A stretch of DNA of 64,000 bases. It comes from Burkholderiaceae bacterium (lineage in GTDB: Bacteria; Pseudomonadota; Gammaproteobacteria; Burkholderiales; Burkholderiaceae_C). Below, one piece after another: positions 1-9,393 of this stretch. The stretch is taken from assembly GCA_018780645.1 (NCBI GenBank), contig JADMJJ010000002.1, positions 1 to 64,000 on the forward strand, read 5' to 3'. Every line of letters starts with the position of its first letter. Position 1 is the stretch's first letter. Made by a program: the position numbers and the translations under genes. Below the pieces are notes generated by a model, which was given only the letters and a program-made list of their open reading frames with translations, was not told where the DNA came from and did not search any database.

Positions 1-709
<709 letters not shown>

Positions 710-785
710 CTATTTCGACCGATCAGGCGCTCTAAGTATCGTAAGCAGGAGCGCTTTGTTTTTGAACTTCTCCGACTGCATCTCC

Positions 786-1085
786 ATGGCCTTGACCCCG
801 CAAGACGTCAGCCGCATCGCCCATCTGGCCCGCCTGGAACTTCAGGACGCCGAGGCCGCCGCGATGCTGACGCAACTGAACGGTTTTTTCTCCATCGTCG
901 AGCAAATGAGCGCGGTTGACACCAGCGGCGTCGAGCCGCTGTACACCCCGCTGTCCGCCGTGCAGGCCGTGCATCTGCGCCTGCGCGACGACGCCGTCAC
1001 GGAGAGCAACCAGCGCGAACTGAATCAACGCAGCGCCCCGGCCGTCGAAGACGGTCTGTTCCTCGTGCCCAAGGTGATCGAATGA
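786..1085 (+). CDS. gatC: Aspartyl/glutamyl-tRNA(Asn/Gln) amidotransferase subunit C
   Basis: GatC is the small (99-residue) subunit of the GatCAB amidotransferase, which amidates mis-charged Asp-tRNA(Asn) and/or Glu-tRNA(Gln). GatC wraps around GatA and bridges it to GatB. The start [19 protein letters not shown] and the C-terminal region with LRDDAVTE and the closing FLVPKVIE are typical of the family. The ATG at 786 was chosen because homology begins there; the reading frame stays open further upstream without family similarity. The stop overlaps the gatA start (ATGA at 1082-1085), so the two are translationally coupled. Confidence 0.96.
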   Translation: MALTPQDVSRIAHLARLELQDAEAAAMLTQLNGFFSIVEQMSAVDTSGVEPLYTPLSAVQAVHLRLRDDAVTESNQRELNQRSAPAVEDGLFLVPKVIE

Positions 1086-2572
1086 GCAAGCCGCTGCACC
1101 ACCTGGGCGTGGCCGAGATCGGCCAGGCATTGGCCGCCAAAACGCTGTCCAGCGTCGAGATCACGCAACATCTGCTGACACAATTTTCCAGCCATGCCGG
1201 CCTCGGTACGCTGTTGGCCGGCAACCCTGAGCTCGCCTTGGCCCAGGCACGGGCCGCCGATGCGCGGCTGGCTGCCGGCGAGCGCGGCGCGCTCTTGGGC
1301 GTGCCTTTGGCGCACAAGGACATCTTCGTCACCCGGGACTTGCCGACCACGGCCGGCTCGAAGATGCTGACCGACTACAGGAGCCCCTTCGACGCCACCG
1401 TCGTGTCGCGCCTGGCCGCGGCCGGCACGGTGACCCTGGGCAAGCTGAACTGCGACGAGTTCGCGATGGGCTCGGCCAACGAGAACTCGGCCTATGGCCC
1501 GGTGCTCAACCCCTGGGACCGCACCCGCGTGCCGGGCGGCTCGTCGGGCGGTTCGGCCGCGGCGGTCGCCGCCCGCCTGCTGCCCGCCGCCACCGGCACC
1601 GACACCGGCGGCTCGATCCGCCAGCCGGCCAGCTTCACCGGCATCACCGGCATCAAACCGACCTACGGCGTGTGCTCCCGCTACGGCATGATCGCCTTCG
1701 CCTCCAGCCTGGACCAGGCCGGCCCGATGGCCCGTTCGGCCGAAGACTGCGCGCTGCTGCTGTCCGCCATGAGCGGCTTCGACGAGCGCGACTCGACCAG
1801 TGCCGAGCGCCCGCCACAGGACTTCCATGCGCAGATGCTGCAGCCGCGGGAAGGCGCCACTGCCGCGCAGCCGCTCAAGGGCCTGCGCATCGGCCTGCCC
1901 AGGGAGTTCTTCCCGGCGGCGCTGGCCGCCGATGTGAACGGTGCCGTGCGCTCGGCACTGGCCGAGCTGGAGAAGCTGGGCGCCACGCTGGTCGATGTGA
2001 GCCTGCCCCGCACCGAGCTGTCGATTCCGGTCTACTACATCATCGCCCCGGCCGAGGCCAGCTCGAACCTGAGCCGCTTCGACGGCGTGCGCTACGGCCA
2101 CCGCGCCGAGCAGTACGGCGATCTGCTGGACATGTACAAGAAGTCGCGCAGCGAGGGATTCGGCGCCGAGGTGAAGCGCCGCATCATGATTGGCGCCTAT
2201 GTGCTGAGCCATGGCTATTACGACGCCTACTATCTGCAGGCGCAGAAGCTGCGCCGCATGATTGCCGACGACTTCCAGCAGTGCTTCCAGCAGTGCGATC
2301 TGATCGCCGGCCCGGTGGCGCCCACCGTCGCCTGGCGCTTGAGCGAGCAGGGCGATGACCCAGTCAAAGCCTATCTGGCCGACATCTTCACCCTGCCCGG
2401 CTCGCTGGCCGGCCTGCCCGGCATGAGCATCCCCGCCGGTTTCGGCGAAGGTGGCATGCCGGTGGGCCTGCAGCTGATAGCCAACTATTTCAACGAAGGC
2501 GGCCTGCTGCACGCGGCCCACGCCTTCCAGCAGGCGACCGACTGGCACCAGCGCGCGCCGGCAGGGTTCTGA
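1082..2572 (+). CDS. gatA: Aspartyl/glutamyl-tRNA amidotransferase subunit A (amidase)
   Basis: GatA hydrolyses glutamine and passes the ammonia to GatB. The 496-residue protein shows the amidase-signature catalytic elements: the lysine in PLAHKDIF, the Gly/Ser-rich loop [18 protein letters not shown] with the cis-serine, and [19 protein letters not shown] with the nucleophile serine. The C-terminal [11 protein letters not shown]...LPVGLQLI-type ending is also present (here [13 protein letters not shown]). Length is normal. It is the middle gene of gatCAB: it overlaps gatC by 4 bp, and gatB begins 2 bp after its stop. Confidence 0.97.
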   Translation: MSKPLHHLGVAEIGQALAAKTLSSVEITQHLLTQFSSHAGLGTLLAGNPELALAQARAADARLAAGERGALLGVPLAHKDIFVTRDLPTTAGSKMLTDYRSPFDATVVSRLAAAGTVTLGKLNCDEFAMGSANENSAYGPVLNPWDRTRVPGGSSGGSAAAVAARLLPAATGTDTGGSIRQPASFTGITGIKPTYGVCSRYGMIAFASSLDQAGPMARSAEDCALLLSAMSGFDERDSTSAERPPQDFHAQMLQPREGATAAQPLKGLRIGLPREFFPAALAADVNGAVRSALAELEKLGATLVDVSLPRTELSIPVYYIIAPAEASSNLSRFDGVRYGHRAEQYGDLLDMYKKSRSEGFGAEVKRRIMIGAYVLSHGYYDAYYLQAQKLRRMIADDFQQCFQQCDLIAGPVAPTVAWRLSEQGDDPVKAYLADIFTLPGSLAGLPGMSIPAGFGEGGMPVGLQLIANYFNEGGLLHAAHAFQQATDWHQRAPAGF

Positions 2573-2574
2573 AC

Positions 2575-4026
2575 ATGAGCACAAACAGCAAACTGATACG
2601 CGGTTACGAGGTGGTGATAGGCCTGGAGAACCATGTCCAGCTGTCCACCCAGTCGAAGATCTTCAGCGGCTCTTCCACCGCCTTCGGCGCCGAGCCCAAC
2701 ACCCAGGCCTCGCCGGTGGACCTGGCCCTGCCCGGCACCCTGCCGGTGCTGAACCGCGGTGCGGTCGAGCGGGCGATACGCTTCGGCCTGTCGGTCGGCG
2801 CGAAGATCGCGCCGCTGTCGATCTTTGCGCGCAAGAACTACTTCTACCCCGACCTGCCCAAGGGCTACCAGATCAGCCAGTACGAGATCCCGGTCGTGCA
2901 GGGCGGCAAGCTGGAGTTCTTCGTCGGCGACAAGAAGCACACCGTCAACCTGACCCGTGCCCACCTCGAGGAAGACGCGGGCAAGAGCCTGCACGAGGAC
3001 TATCACGGCCTCACCGGCATCGACCTGAACCGCGCGGGCACGCCGCTCTTGGAGATCGTGTCCGAGCCCGATATGCGCTCCGGCGCCGAGGCCGCCGAGT
3101 ACGCCAAAACCCTGCACGCGCTGGTGATGTGGCTGGGCATCTGCGACGGCAATATGCAGGAAGGCTCGTTCCGCTGCGACGTCAATGTCTCGGTGCGCAA
3201 GCCCGGCGCGCCCTATGGCACGCGCCGCGAGATCAAGAACCTGAACAGCTTCCGCTACATCCTGCAGGCGGTGGACTACGAGGTGAACTGGCAGATCGAC
3301 GAGATCGAGGACGGCCGCCAGGTGCAGCAGGCCACCATCCTGTTCAACCCCGACACCGGCGAGACGCGGGCCATGCGCAGCAAGGAAGACGCGGCCGACT
3401 ACCGCTATTTCCCCGACCCCGATCTGCCGCCGCTGGTGATCGCCCCCGAGTGGGTGGAGCGGGTGCGCGGCGAGATGCCGGAACTGCCGGCGCTGATGGC
3501 GGAGCGCTTTCAGAACGACTACGGCCTGCCCGCCTATGACGCGGCGATGATGACACAGAGCGTGGCGCTGAGCGGCTTCTTCGAGACCGCCGCCAAGGCC
3601 TGCGGCCAGCCGAAGCTGGTGGCCAACTGGCTGATGGGCGAGGTGTCGCGGCGCCTGAATGCTGAAGAGAAGACCATCGCCGACAGCCCTGTCGATGCCG
3701 CCACGCTGGCTGCCCTGATCAGCCGCATCAGCGATGGCACGATCTCGAACAACGGCGCCAAGCAGGTGTTCGAGGCCCTGTGGAGCGGCTCCGGCGAGGT
3801 TGACTCGCTGATCGACTCGCTGGGCCTGAAGCAGATGAGCGACACCGGCGAACTCGAACGCATCCTCGACGAGGTGCTGGCCGCCAACCCGAAGTCGGTC
3901 GAGGAGTTCCGCGCCGGCAAGGAGAAGGCCTTCAACGCGCTGGTCGGCCAGGCGATGAAGGCGACCAAGGGCAAGGCCAATCCGTCGGCCGTCAATGAAT
4001 TGCTGAAGAAGAAGCTCGGCGCGTAG
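2575..4026 (+). CDS. gatB: Aspartyl/glutamyl-tRNA amidotransferase subunit B
   Basis: GatB binds the mis-acylated tRNA, phosphorylates the side-chain carboxylate with ATP and transfers ammonia to it. The 483-residue protein starts with [20 protein letters not shown] (family: G-E-H-Q/V-L) and carries [19 protein letters not shown], the [19 protein letters not shown] motif and [11 protein letters not shown]. It ends with the helical GatB/YqeY tail ([29 protein letters not shown]), which contacts tRNA. The stop codon TAG is itself part of a 21-bp inverted repeat shared with the convergent downstream gene. Confidence 0.97.
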   Translation: MSTNSKLIRGYEVVIGLENHVQLSTQSKIFSGSSTAFGAEPNTQASPVDLALPGTLPVLNRGAVERAIRFGLSVGAKIAPLSIFARKNYFYPDLPKGYQISQYEIPVVQGGKLEFFVGDKKHTVNLTRAHLEEDAGKSLHEDYHGLTGIDLNRAGTPLLEIVSEPDMRSGAEAAEYAKTLHALVMWLGICDGNMQEGSFRCDVNVSVRKPGAPYGTRREIKNLNSFRYILQAVDYEVNWQIDEIEDGRQVQQATILFNPDTGETRAMRSKEDAADYRYFPDPDLPPLVIAPEWVERVRGEMPELPALMAERFQNDYGLPAYDAAMMTQSVALSGFFETAAKACGQPKLVANWLMGEVSRRLNAEEKTIADSPVDAATLAALISRISDGTISNNGAKQVFEALWSGSGEVDSLIDSLGLKQMSDTGELERILDEVLAANPKSVEEFRAGKEKAFNALVGQAMKATKGKANPSAVNELLKKKLGA

Positions 4027-4083
4027 CCCGGATGCAATCCGGGGACATGACGGCCACAAGACCCCCGGATTCCATCCGGGCTA
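4024..4083. terminator. Bidirectional hairpin between convergent gatB and DUF4124 gene
   Basis: Arms at 4024-4044 and 4063-4083 are 21-bp inverted copies differing at one base (core CCGGATGCAATCCGG against CCGGATTCCATCCGG), with an 18-nt loop. Each arm begins with TAG, and those TAGs are the stop codons of gatB and of the opposing gene. There is no T-tract, so rho-independent termination is not certain. Elements of the form GTAGCCCGGAT...ATCCGGGCTAC are widespread intergenic repeats in proteobacteria. Confidence 0.65.
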
Positions 4084-4758
4084 CTTCTTGGCTGGAGGAA
4101 GACTGCCTGGCGCCGCGCCGCCCCACAACTGCTTCAGCCGCGCCAGCTCCACGTCGTACAGCGCGGTGATGCGCACCAGCTCGACCTTCTGGTTTTCGAT
4201 CAGCTCGCGCTGCGCCTCGGCGGCGGCGTCATTGGCATCGAGCTGCTGCTTGAGCTTGGGAGGCAGGGGTTTGCCCTTGTAGAACTCCTGCTCATTGGTC
4301 AGCGGTACCCGCTCCTGGGCCAGTTCCTTGAGCCGGTTCTGCGAGATGCGCATCGCCTTGTTGATATCGTCCAGCGCGGCGTCGCGCACCTTGCGGTGGG
4401 CGGCCTCGTTGGGGTAGCGCAGCATCAGATTGCGGTCGCGGCGCTGGGCATCGGCCAGGGCCAGGCGCTCGGCATTGCGCTTGCGATCCAGAATTTCCTG
4501 TTCGGCCCGTTCCTCGGGCGACATCAGCGGCGGCACCACCGCCTTCAGCGAACCATCGCTGTTGAGCACCCGCTGCTCGCGCGCGGCGCACTCGGGAATG
4601 ATGCGATCCGAGGTCAGCTTGCGGCCGTCGGGGGTGGTGCAGGTGTAGATGCCGGTGATGGCGGCCTGGGCTGATGGAGCAAGTACGGCGCAGCACAGCA
4701 GGACCAGGCCCGGTCCGACCCATGCGCCAATCACCCTGCTCCTGAACAAAACCTGCAT
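4081..4758 (-). CDS. DUF4124 domain-containing exported protein
   Basis: This 225-residue protein has an N-terminal signal peptide (hydrophobic run GPGLVLLCCAVLAPSAQA). It is followed by the short DUF4124 module (ITGIYTCTTPDGRKLTSDRIIPEC), a small beta element with two cysteines found in many proteobacterial envelope proteins of unknown role. The rest is charged and helical, probably coiled coil (SPEERAEQEILDRKRNAERLALADAQRR and a second run near residues 165-210). Its start overlaps the pyrE stop by one base, so it is cotranslated with pyrE. Function unknown; localisation to the periplasm is inferred. Confidence 0.8.
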   Translation of the reverse strand: MQVLFRSRVIGAWVGPGLVLLCCAVLAPSAQAAITGIYTCTTPDGRKLTSDRIIPECAAREQRVLNSDGSLKAVVPPLMSPEERAEQEILDRKRNAERLALADAQRRDRNLMLRYPNEAAHRKVRDAALDDINKAMRISQNRLKELAQERVPLTNEQEFYKGKPLPPKLKQQLDANDAAAEAQRELIENQKVELVRITALYDVELARLKQLWGGAAPGSLPPAKK

Positions 4759-5426
4759 CAGATTCCGTAGCGCTGACGGTAGGCGTCAACGCGCTCCACA
4801 TGCTCTCCCAGCGCCGAATTGCTGCCGGAGCGCAGATACTGGAGCAAGTCGGTCAAGGTCGCAATGGGAACCACCGGCAGGCCCAGCTCCCGGGTGACGT
4901 ACTGCACAGCCGACCAGGGTTTGTCCACCCCGCCCTCGGCCGCCTTCTCCTGGCGGTCCAGTGCGATCGTCACGCCGCAGGGCGCGGCGCCGGCGGCCTG
5001 GATCATCGCGATCGACTCGCGCACCGAGGTGCCGGCCGAGATCACGTCGTCGATGATCAAGACCCGACCCTTGACCGGAGCACCAACCAGGGTGCCTCCC
5101 TCGCCATGGTCCTTGGCCTCCTTGCGGTTGTAGGCGTAGGGCACGTTGCGGCCCATGCGCGCCAGCTCCATCGCCACCGCCGCGGCGAGGGTGATGCCCT
5201 TGTAGGCCGGGCCGAAGATCATGTCGAACTGCAGGCCTGACGCGATCAGGGTCTGGGCATAGAACTGCGCCAGACGCCCCAGCTTGGCGCCATCGTCGAA
5301 CAGGCCGGCATTGAAGAAGTAGGGGCTCAGCCGCCCGGCCTTGGTCTTGAACTCGCCGAAGCGCAGCACGCCGGCCTCGACTGCGAAGGCTACGAATTCC
5401 TGGGCGACGGCGGGGGAGGTGGTCAT
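4758..5426 (-). CDS. pyrE: Orotate phosphoribosyltransferase
   Basis: PyrE joins orotate and PRPP to give OMP in de novo pyrimidine synthesis. The 222-residue protein shows FGEFKTKAGRLSPYFFNAGLF near the N-terminus, the FGPAYKGITLAAAVA segment, the catalytic flexible loop YAYNRKEAKDHGEGGTLVG and the PRPP-binding signature RVLIIDDVISAGTSVRES. It is of normal length. The downstream DUF4124 gene starts within its stop codon. A candidate -10 (TACAAT on the minus strand, 5458-5463) sits upstream. No pyrimidine attenuator could be recognised. Confidence 0.97.
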   Translation of the reverse strand: MTTSPAVAQEFVAFAVEAGVLRFGEFKTKAGRLSPYFFNAGLFDDGAKLGRLAQFYAQTLIASGLQFDMIFGPAYKGITLAAAVAMELARMGRNVPYAYNRKEAKDHGEGGTLVGAPVKGRVLIIDDVISAGTSVRESIAMIQAAGAAPCGVTIALDRQEKAAEGGVDKPWSAVQYVTRELGLPVVPIATLTDLLQYLRSGSNSALGEHVERVDAYRQRYGI

Positions 5427-5457
5427 GTGGGTATTAACGCGTGAGGGAGCTCGGGGG

Positions 5458-5463
5458 ATTGTA
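5458..5463 (-). promoter_or_regulatory. Candidate pyrE -10 element
   Basis: TACAAT on the minus strand matches the sigma-70 -10 at five of six positions and lies 32 bp upstream of the pyrE ATG. The region further upstream lacks a clear -35. Low confidence. Confidence 0.3.
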
Positions 5464-5482
5464 GGGGCGAGGTAACAGAATG

Positions 5483-5515
5483 AAAAAGGCCCGGGTTCTG
5501 GGGGGAACCCGGGCC
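5483..5515 (-). terminator. Rho-independent terminator of the TonB receptor gene
   Basis: A perfect 11-bp stem (GGCCCGGGTTC at 5488-5498 paired with GAACCCGGGCC at 5505-5515) with a 6-nt loop. On the minus strand it is followed directly by TTTTT (plus-strand A-run 5483-5487). It lies 30 bp beyond the receptor stop codon and before the pyrE promoter, so it insulates pyrE from read-through. Confidence 0.9.
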
Positions 5516-5546
5516 TCGAAGCGTGGAAATGACTCAGCCAGTCGGA

Positions 5547-7874
5547 TCAGAAGCTGGCTTTGAATTGCACCCCAAAGCTGCGCGGCTCATTGATGATGCC
5601 GGTCAGGTTGTTGAAGTCGATGGCGGCAATCACCTGCTGGCGGTTGGTGATGTTGCGCACATAGCCGGCCACCTCATACTTGCCATTACCCCAGCCGTAG
5701 CCGACGCGCAGGCCGCCCTCGAGCATGGACTTGGCGCGGTACTCGACGGCCTCGTACAGGAACATGTTGTACTGGTCCTTGTAGGCCCAGTCGGTCAGCA
5801 CATAGAGGTCGCCGTTGGCGAACTCGGTGCTGTACTTCAGCGTCCAGTTGGCCACCCACTTCGGCGCGCGCGGCAGCGGGTTGCCACCGATCAGCACCGT
5901 GCCGGCCACCGGGCCCGGCTTGTTCAGGACCGTGCAACCGGTGTTGGGCTGCAGGAACTGGAAGGTGGCATTGCCGCAGGGCGTGACGAACAGTGCGTCG
6001 TCCTTGATCTTGGTGTCGTTGTAGCTCAGGCCCAGAGTGGTCTTCCAGTCGCGGGCGATGATGGCCTGCGCATCGAGCTCGAAGCCCTGGCCGGTGGCCT
6101 TCTTGGCGTTGACCAGACGATTCTGGTTGACGCTGCCGCTGCCGGCGGTGAGCTGCAGATCATTGACGCGGTAGCTGAACACGGTGCCGCTGATGCGGGC
6201 GCTCTTGTCCAGCACATCGGCCTTGAAGCCGGCCTCGAAGGACAGCGCCTTCTCGGCCTTGGCCACCGAGATCGGCGAGGTGCCGGCCGGCACGACAGAA
6301 GCGTCAAAGAACAGCACGCGGCCCTGGATGCTGGGTGCCCGGTAGCCGGTGGCCACGCGGGTGAACAGCGACACGTCCTTATTCAGTGTGTAGTTCGCGC
6401 CCAGATCCCAGCTCCAGTTGGTGGACTTGGGGTTGGTCGTCACAGTGGCGATGTTCGGCAGGAAAGGATGCTGCGTGCGCGAAGCGTCGAAGTCCTTCTT
6501 GTCGTCGGTGTAGCGCAGGCCGCCGCGCAGCTTGAAGTCCGGCGTGACCTGATAGTTCAGGCTGCCGAAGGCGGCCCAGGACTTGGAGGTCTGGTGCTGC
6601 ACGGCGTAACCGTTCTGCGGATCGCCGGGGGCGAACGAATCGTAGTTGAAGCTGTCCACCTGCAGCTTCTCATTGAAGTAATACAGGCCGCCAATCCACT
6701 GCAAGGCTTCCTTGGTGCTGGACTGGACGCGGAACTCCTGGGTGATCTGCTTCAGCTCGGGCAGGCCGTCGGCGGTCTGCGCATCGAAAGGCACCAGGGC
6801 GGCCTGGCCAGGATAGTCGGGGCCGTCCTTGATGCCAGCAAAGCGGCTGCCGAAACCGCCATCCACGTCGGCGCGGCTGTAGAACTTGGCCGTGTCGTAG
6901 GCGGTGATCGAGTGCACGGTCATACCGTCCAGATCCCAGCGCAGGCGGGCGCTGGCGCCGCTGGACTTCAGCGTCTGCACATTGACGCCATCGGTCGGGT
7001 AGTAGCTGGCGTCGAAGCCATCCACCAGATCATTGGTGCCGCGCTTCATGATGTTGGCGCGGAACGTCGTGGCGCTACCCTTGTAATCGCGGCCATGAAC
7101 ATTGAACAGGCCGTAAAAGCCGCCGTTCTTGTAGGCGGCCTGCACACGGGCGGCCTTGTCGTTGTAGCCCTCGAGGTCTTTCTCGGCATCCGGCAGCGGG
7201 TTGTGAACGCGATCGCTGGCGCGCTGCATCAGCACCGAGGCGCGCAAGGACCAGTCCTCGCTCAGCGGCGCATTGACCATGGCCTCAAGATTGACCGTGC
7301 TGTAACGGCCGAAGCCGATCTGCGCATAGCCCTCGCGCTTCTTGCCCGGCTTGGCCGAGTCGAACTTCATCACGCCGGCCGGCGAGTTGCGGCCGAACAG
7401 GGTGCCCTGCGGGCCGCGCAGCACTTCGACCTGCTCGACGTCAAAAATCGGGAAACCCTTCAACATCGGGCTTTCCTGCACCACATCGTCATAGACCAGG
7501 CCAACCGGCTGCGAGGCATTCAGGTCGAAATCGGTATTGCCCAGGCCGCGGATATAGAAGCGCGGGAAGGTGCGGCCGAAGTCCGATTCGATGTTCAGGC
7601 TGGGCACCCGGGCCGACAGCGCGCGGATGTCCTGGCCGCTGGCGGTCAGGTTGTCCAAGGCCTCGGTGTTGATGGTCGAGATCGACTGCGGCACTTCCTT
7701 GACGTTTTCCGCGCGGCGCGTAGCGGTCACGATGACGGCTTCCAGCTGCGTGGCGCCGGATTTCTTGGCCTCGGGTGCTGCGGGCTCGGCGCTCTGCGCC
7801 AGGGCCGAAGACACAGGGAACGCGGCAATGAGCGCGAGCGCGATCACTGTAGGTTTAACGCGGTGGTAGTTCAT
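5547..7874 (-). CDS. TonB-dependent outer-membrane receptor
   Basis: A 775-residue TonB-dependent receptor. Signal peptide MNYHRVKPTVIALALIAAFPVSSALAQ, a TonB-box-like stretch (LEAVIVTATRR), a plug domain (VPQSISTINTEAL; RGLGNTDF; VEVLRGPQGTLFGRNSPAGVMKF) and a 22-strand barrel ending in the aromatic SFGVQFKASF. There is no STN signalling domain. The ATG at 7874 was chosen because GGAAGG lies 9-10 nt upstream and the signal peptide starts there; an in-frame ATG at 7922 would add 16 residues. The gene has its own terminator. LacI-family-type palindromes upstream hint at a carbohydrate or nucleoside substrate, but this is inference. The ligand is unknown. Confidence 0.93.
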   Translation of the reverse strand: MNYHRVKPTVIALALIAAFPVSSALAQSAEPAAPEAKKSGATQLEAVIVTATRRAENVKEVPQSISTINTEALDNLTASGQDIRALSARVPSLNIESDFGRTFPRFYIRGLGNTDFDLNASQPVGLVYDDVVQESPMLKGFPIFDVEQVEVLRGPQGTLFGRNSPAGVMKFDSAKPGKKREGYAQIGFGRYSTVNLEAMVNAPLSEDWSLRASVLMQRASDRVHNPLPDAEKDLEGYNDKAARVQAAYKNGGFYGLFNVHGRDYKGSATTFRANIMKRGTNDLVDGFDASYYPTDGVNVQTLKSSGASARLRWDLDGMTVHSITAYDTAKFYSRADVDGGFGSRFAGIKDGPDYPGQAALVPFDAQTADGLPELKQITQEFRVQSSTKEALQWIGGLYYFNEKLQVDSFNYDSFAPGDPQNGYAVQHQTSKSWAAFGSLNYQVTPDFKLRGGLRYTDDKKDFDASRTQHPFLPNIATVTTNPKSTNWSWDLGANYTLNKDVSLFTRVATGYRAPSIQGRVLFFDASVVPAGTSPISVAKAEKALSFEAGFKADVLDKSARISGTVFSYRVNDLQLTAGSGSVNQNRLVNAKKATGQGFELDAQAIIARDWKTTLGLSYNDTKIKDDALFVTPCGNATFQFLQPNTGCTVLNKPGPVAGTVLIGGNPLPRAPKWVANWTLKYSTEFANGDLYVLTDWAYKDQYNMFLYEAVEYRAKSMLEGGLRVGYGWGNGKYEVAGYVRNITNRQQVIAAIDFNNLTGIINEPRSFGVQFKASF

Positions 7875-8227
7875 CACTGTCGCCCTTCCGTTGGGTGGTT
7901 GCTGAGCCAATTCCGTTGTCACCGAGCACAGGCCTTGCCTGAGGCCGTCGCGCCAAACGCCGATACCTGAATCCCAGGTCCAGCCTGCCGGGTCAAGAGG
8001 CCCGCGGCGTCACTCGGTTCGCACTTCCAAATCCACTGCATACAGCTTGCGCAAACAACGCGCAAACGTTTGCGATTCTTGGAAGTTTGAACTTTATCAA
8101 TTCGTTCAAAAAAATGTCACCTCGCTGTGCAGTGCAACATTGGACTGTTGCCAAAACACTGCAGACCAGAAGAAGCCGGGGCGCTGCGATACTGACCACT
8201 TTCGCCAACACCATCGGGACACTCGCC
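7875..8227. promoter_or_regulatory. 353-bp divergent intergenic region with LacI/PurR-type palindromes
   Basis: No gene is seen here. The region holds TTGCGCAA (8047-8054, palindrome), CGCAAACGTTTGCG (8061-8074, perfect 14-bp palindrome resembling the LacI/GalR/PurR operator core) and a 7-bp inverted repeat TTTGAAC/GTTCAAA (8086-8092 and 8104-8110, 11-bp spacer). It is clearly more AT-rich than its surroundings and must contain the promoters of the receptor (leftward) and xthA (rightward). No LacI-family gene is present in the window. Confidence 0.6.
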
Positions 8228-9022
8228 GTGCGCTTCATCACTGCCAACTTGAACGGGATCCGCTCCGCCGCCAACAAGGGCTTTTTCGATTGGTTGCCAC
8301 AGCAGCAGGCCGACGCCGTCGGCGTGCAGGAGGTCAAGGCGCAGGACGAACACGTGGCCGGCGTGTTCTGCAGCCCGGACAAGCTCAAGGGCCACTTCCA
8401 CTACGCCCAGAAGAAGGGCTACTCGGGCGTGGGTCTTTACACCCGGGAAGAGCCCAGCGAGCTGATCATCGGCTTTGGGGTCGAAGAGTTTGACAACGAG
8501 GGTCGCTGGATCGAGAAGCGCTTCGACAAGCCCGGCCGCCGCTTAAGCCTGATCAGCTGTTATTTCCCCAGCGGCTCCAGCGGGCCCGAGCGCCAGGAGG
8601 CCAAGTTCCGCTTTCTCGCCGCGATGTTTCCGCATCTGATGGCGCTGAAGGCCGAGCGCGAGTTCATTCTCGTCGCCGATGTCAATATTGCCCACAAGGA
8701 AGCCGACCTGAAGAACTGGAAGGGCAATCTGAAGAACAGCGGCTTCCTGCCCGAGGAACGGGCCTGGATGACGCAGCTGACCGATGCCGCACAGGGCGGC
8801 CTGGTGGACGTCTATCGCGCGCTGCAGCCCGACACCACCGACGCCTGCTACACATGGTGGAGCAACCGCGGCGAGGCCTATGCCAAGAACGTGGGCTGGC
8901 GACTGGACTACCACCTGGCCACGCCGGGCCTGGCGGCCCTGGCCAAGCGCGAGTCCATCTACAAGGCCCAGAAGTTCAGCGACCACGCGCCATTGACGAT
9001 CGACTACGACTTCAAACTGTAG
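8228..9022 (+). CDS. xthA: Exodeoxyribonuclease III / AP endonuclease
   Basis: XthA is an Mg-dependent 3'-5' exonuclease and apurinic/apyrimidinic endonuclease of base-excision repair. The 264-residue protein has ITANLNGIRSA, the metal-binding glutamate in GVQEVKAQD, FILVADVNIAHKEADLKNWKGN (catalytic Asp and Asn), the GWRLDYHLAT loop and the terminal FSDHAPLTIDY with the catalytic histidine. The GTG at 8228 is preferred because the family begins M-(K/R)-(I/F)-x-(T/S)-x-N-(L/V)-N-G. An upstream ATG at 8087 would add 47 residues unlike the family. Confidence 0.94.
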   Translation: MRFITANLNGIRSAANKGFFDWLPQQQADAVGVQEVKAQDEHVAGVFCSPDKLKGHFHYAQKKGYSGVGLYTREEPSELIIGFGVEEFDNEGRWIEKRFDKPGRRLSLISCYFPSGSSGPERQEAKFRFLAAMFPHLMALKAEREFILVADVNIAHKEADLKNWKGNLKNSGFLPEERAWMTQLTDAAQGGLVDVYRALQPDTTDACYTWWSNRGEAYAKNVGWRLDYHLATPGLAALAKRESIYKAQKFSDHAPLTIDYDFKL

Positions 9023-9393
9023 CCGCATCGGCCTGCTTGCCGGCGGCACGAGCTCGCCCCAAGACCCCCGCCTCTCCCATACCGCTTGCTGCCGCTCCGC
9101 CGGGCGCAGCGTGCACGCCCCCGCGCGTCGCGGCTTGATTCAACTCAAGCCAACGCTTGGCGCTCGCCTGCCCGCGGGCCAAATGCTGCCGAGACTTTCT
9201 ACCGCAAAAGTGCGAAAACCTGCATCAATGACCGCGGTCGGGTCGCGGCAGCTGGGGTTTTCACGGGGAGGTTAGGTATTATTTGTCCTAGACAAACAGC
9301 GGACAAGCATTGAATTTCTTTGCCGCCGGCTGTGGGACTCGCTGCCTTATCGCGGCATTCCTGTCTGAATGCAAACCGGAAGCGACTACTTCG
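9023..9393. other. 371-bp intergenic region between xthA and the chemotaxis receptor
   Basis: No credible gene is present. The only structure I see is TTGTC-CTA-GACAA (9283-9295), a 13-bp interrupted palindrome about 100 bp before the chemoreceptor start, inside an AT-richer patch (9275-9300) that may hold its promoter. I found no clear flagellar sigma-28 promoter. Confidence 0.4.

Noticed and set aside
5523-7970. An 815-codon plus-strand open frame opposite the first TonB receptor
   Set aside because: Same reason: it mirrors the receptor gene codon by codon and shows no protein-like motif, and the receptor terminator and ribosome site support the minus strand.
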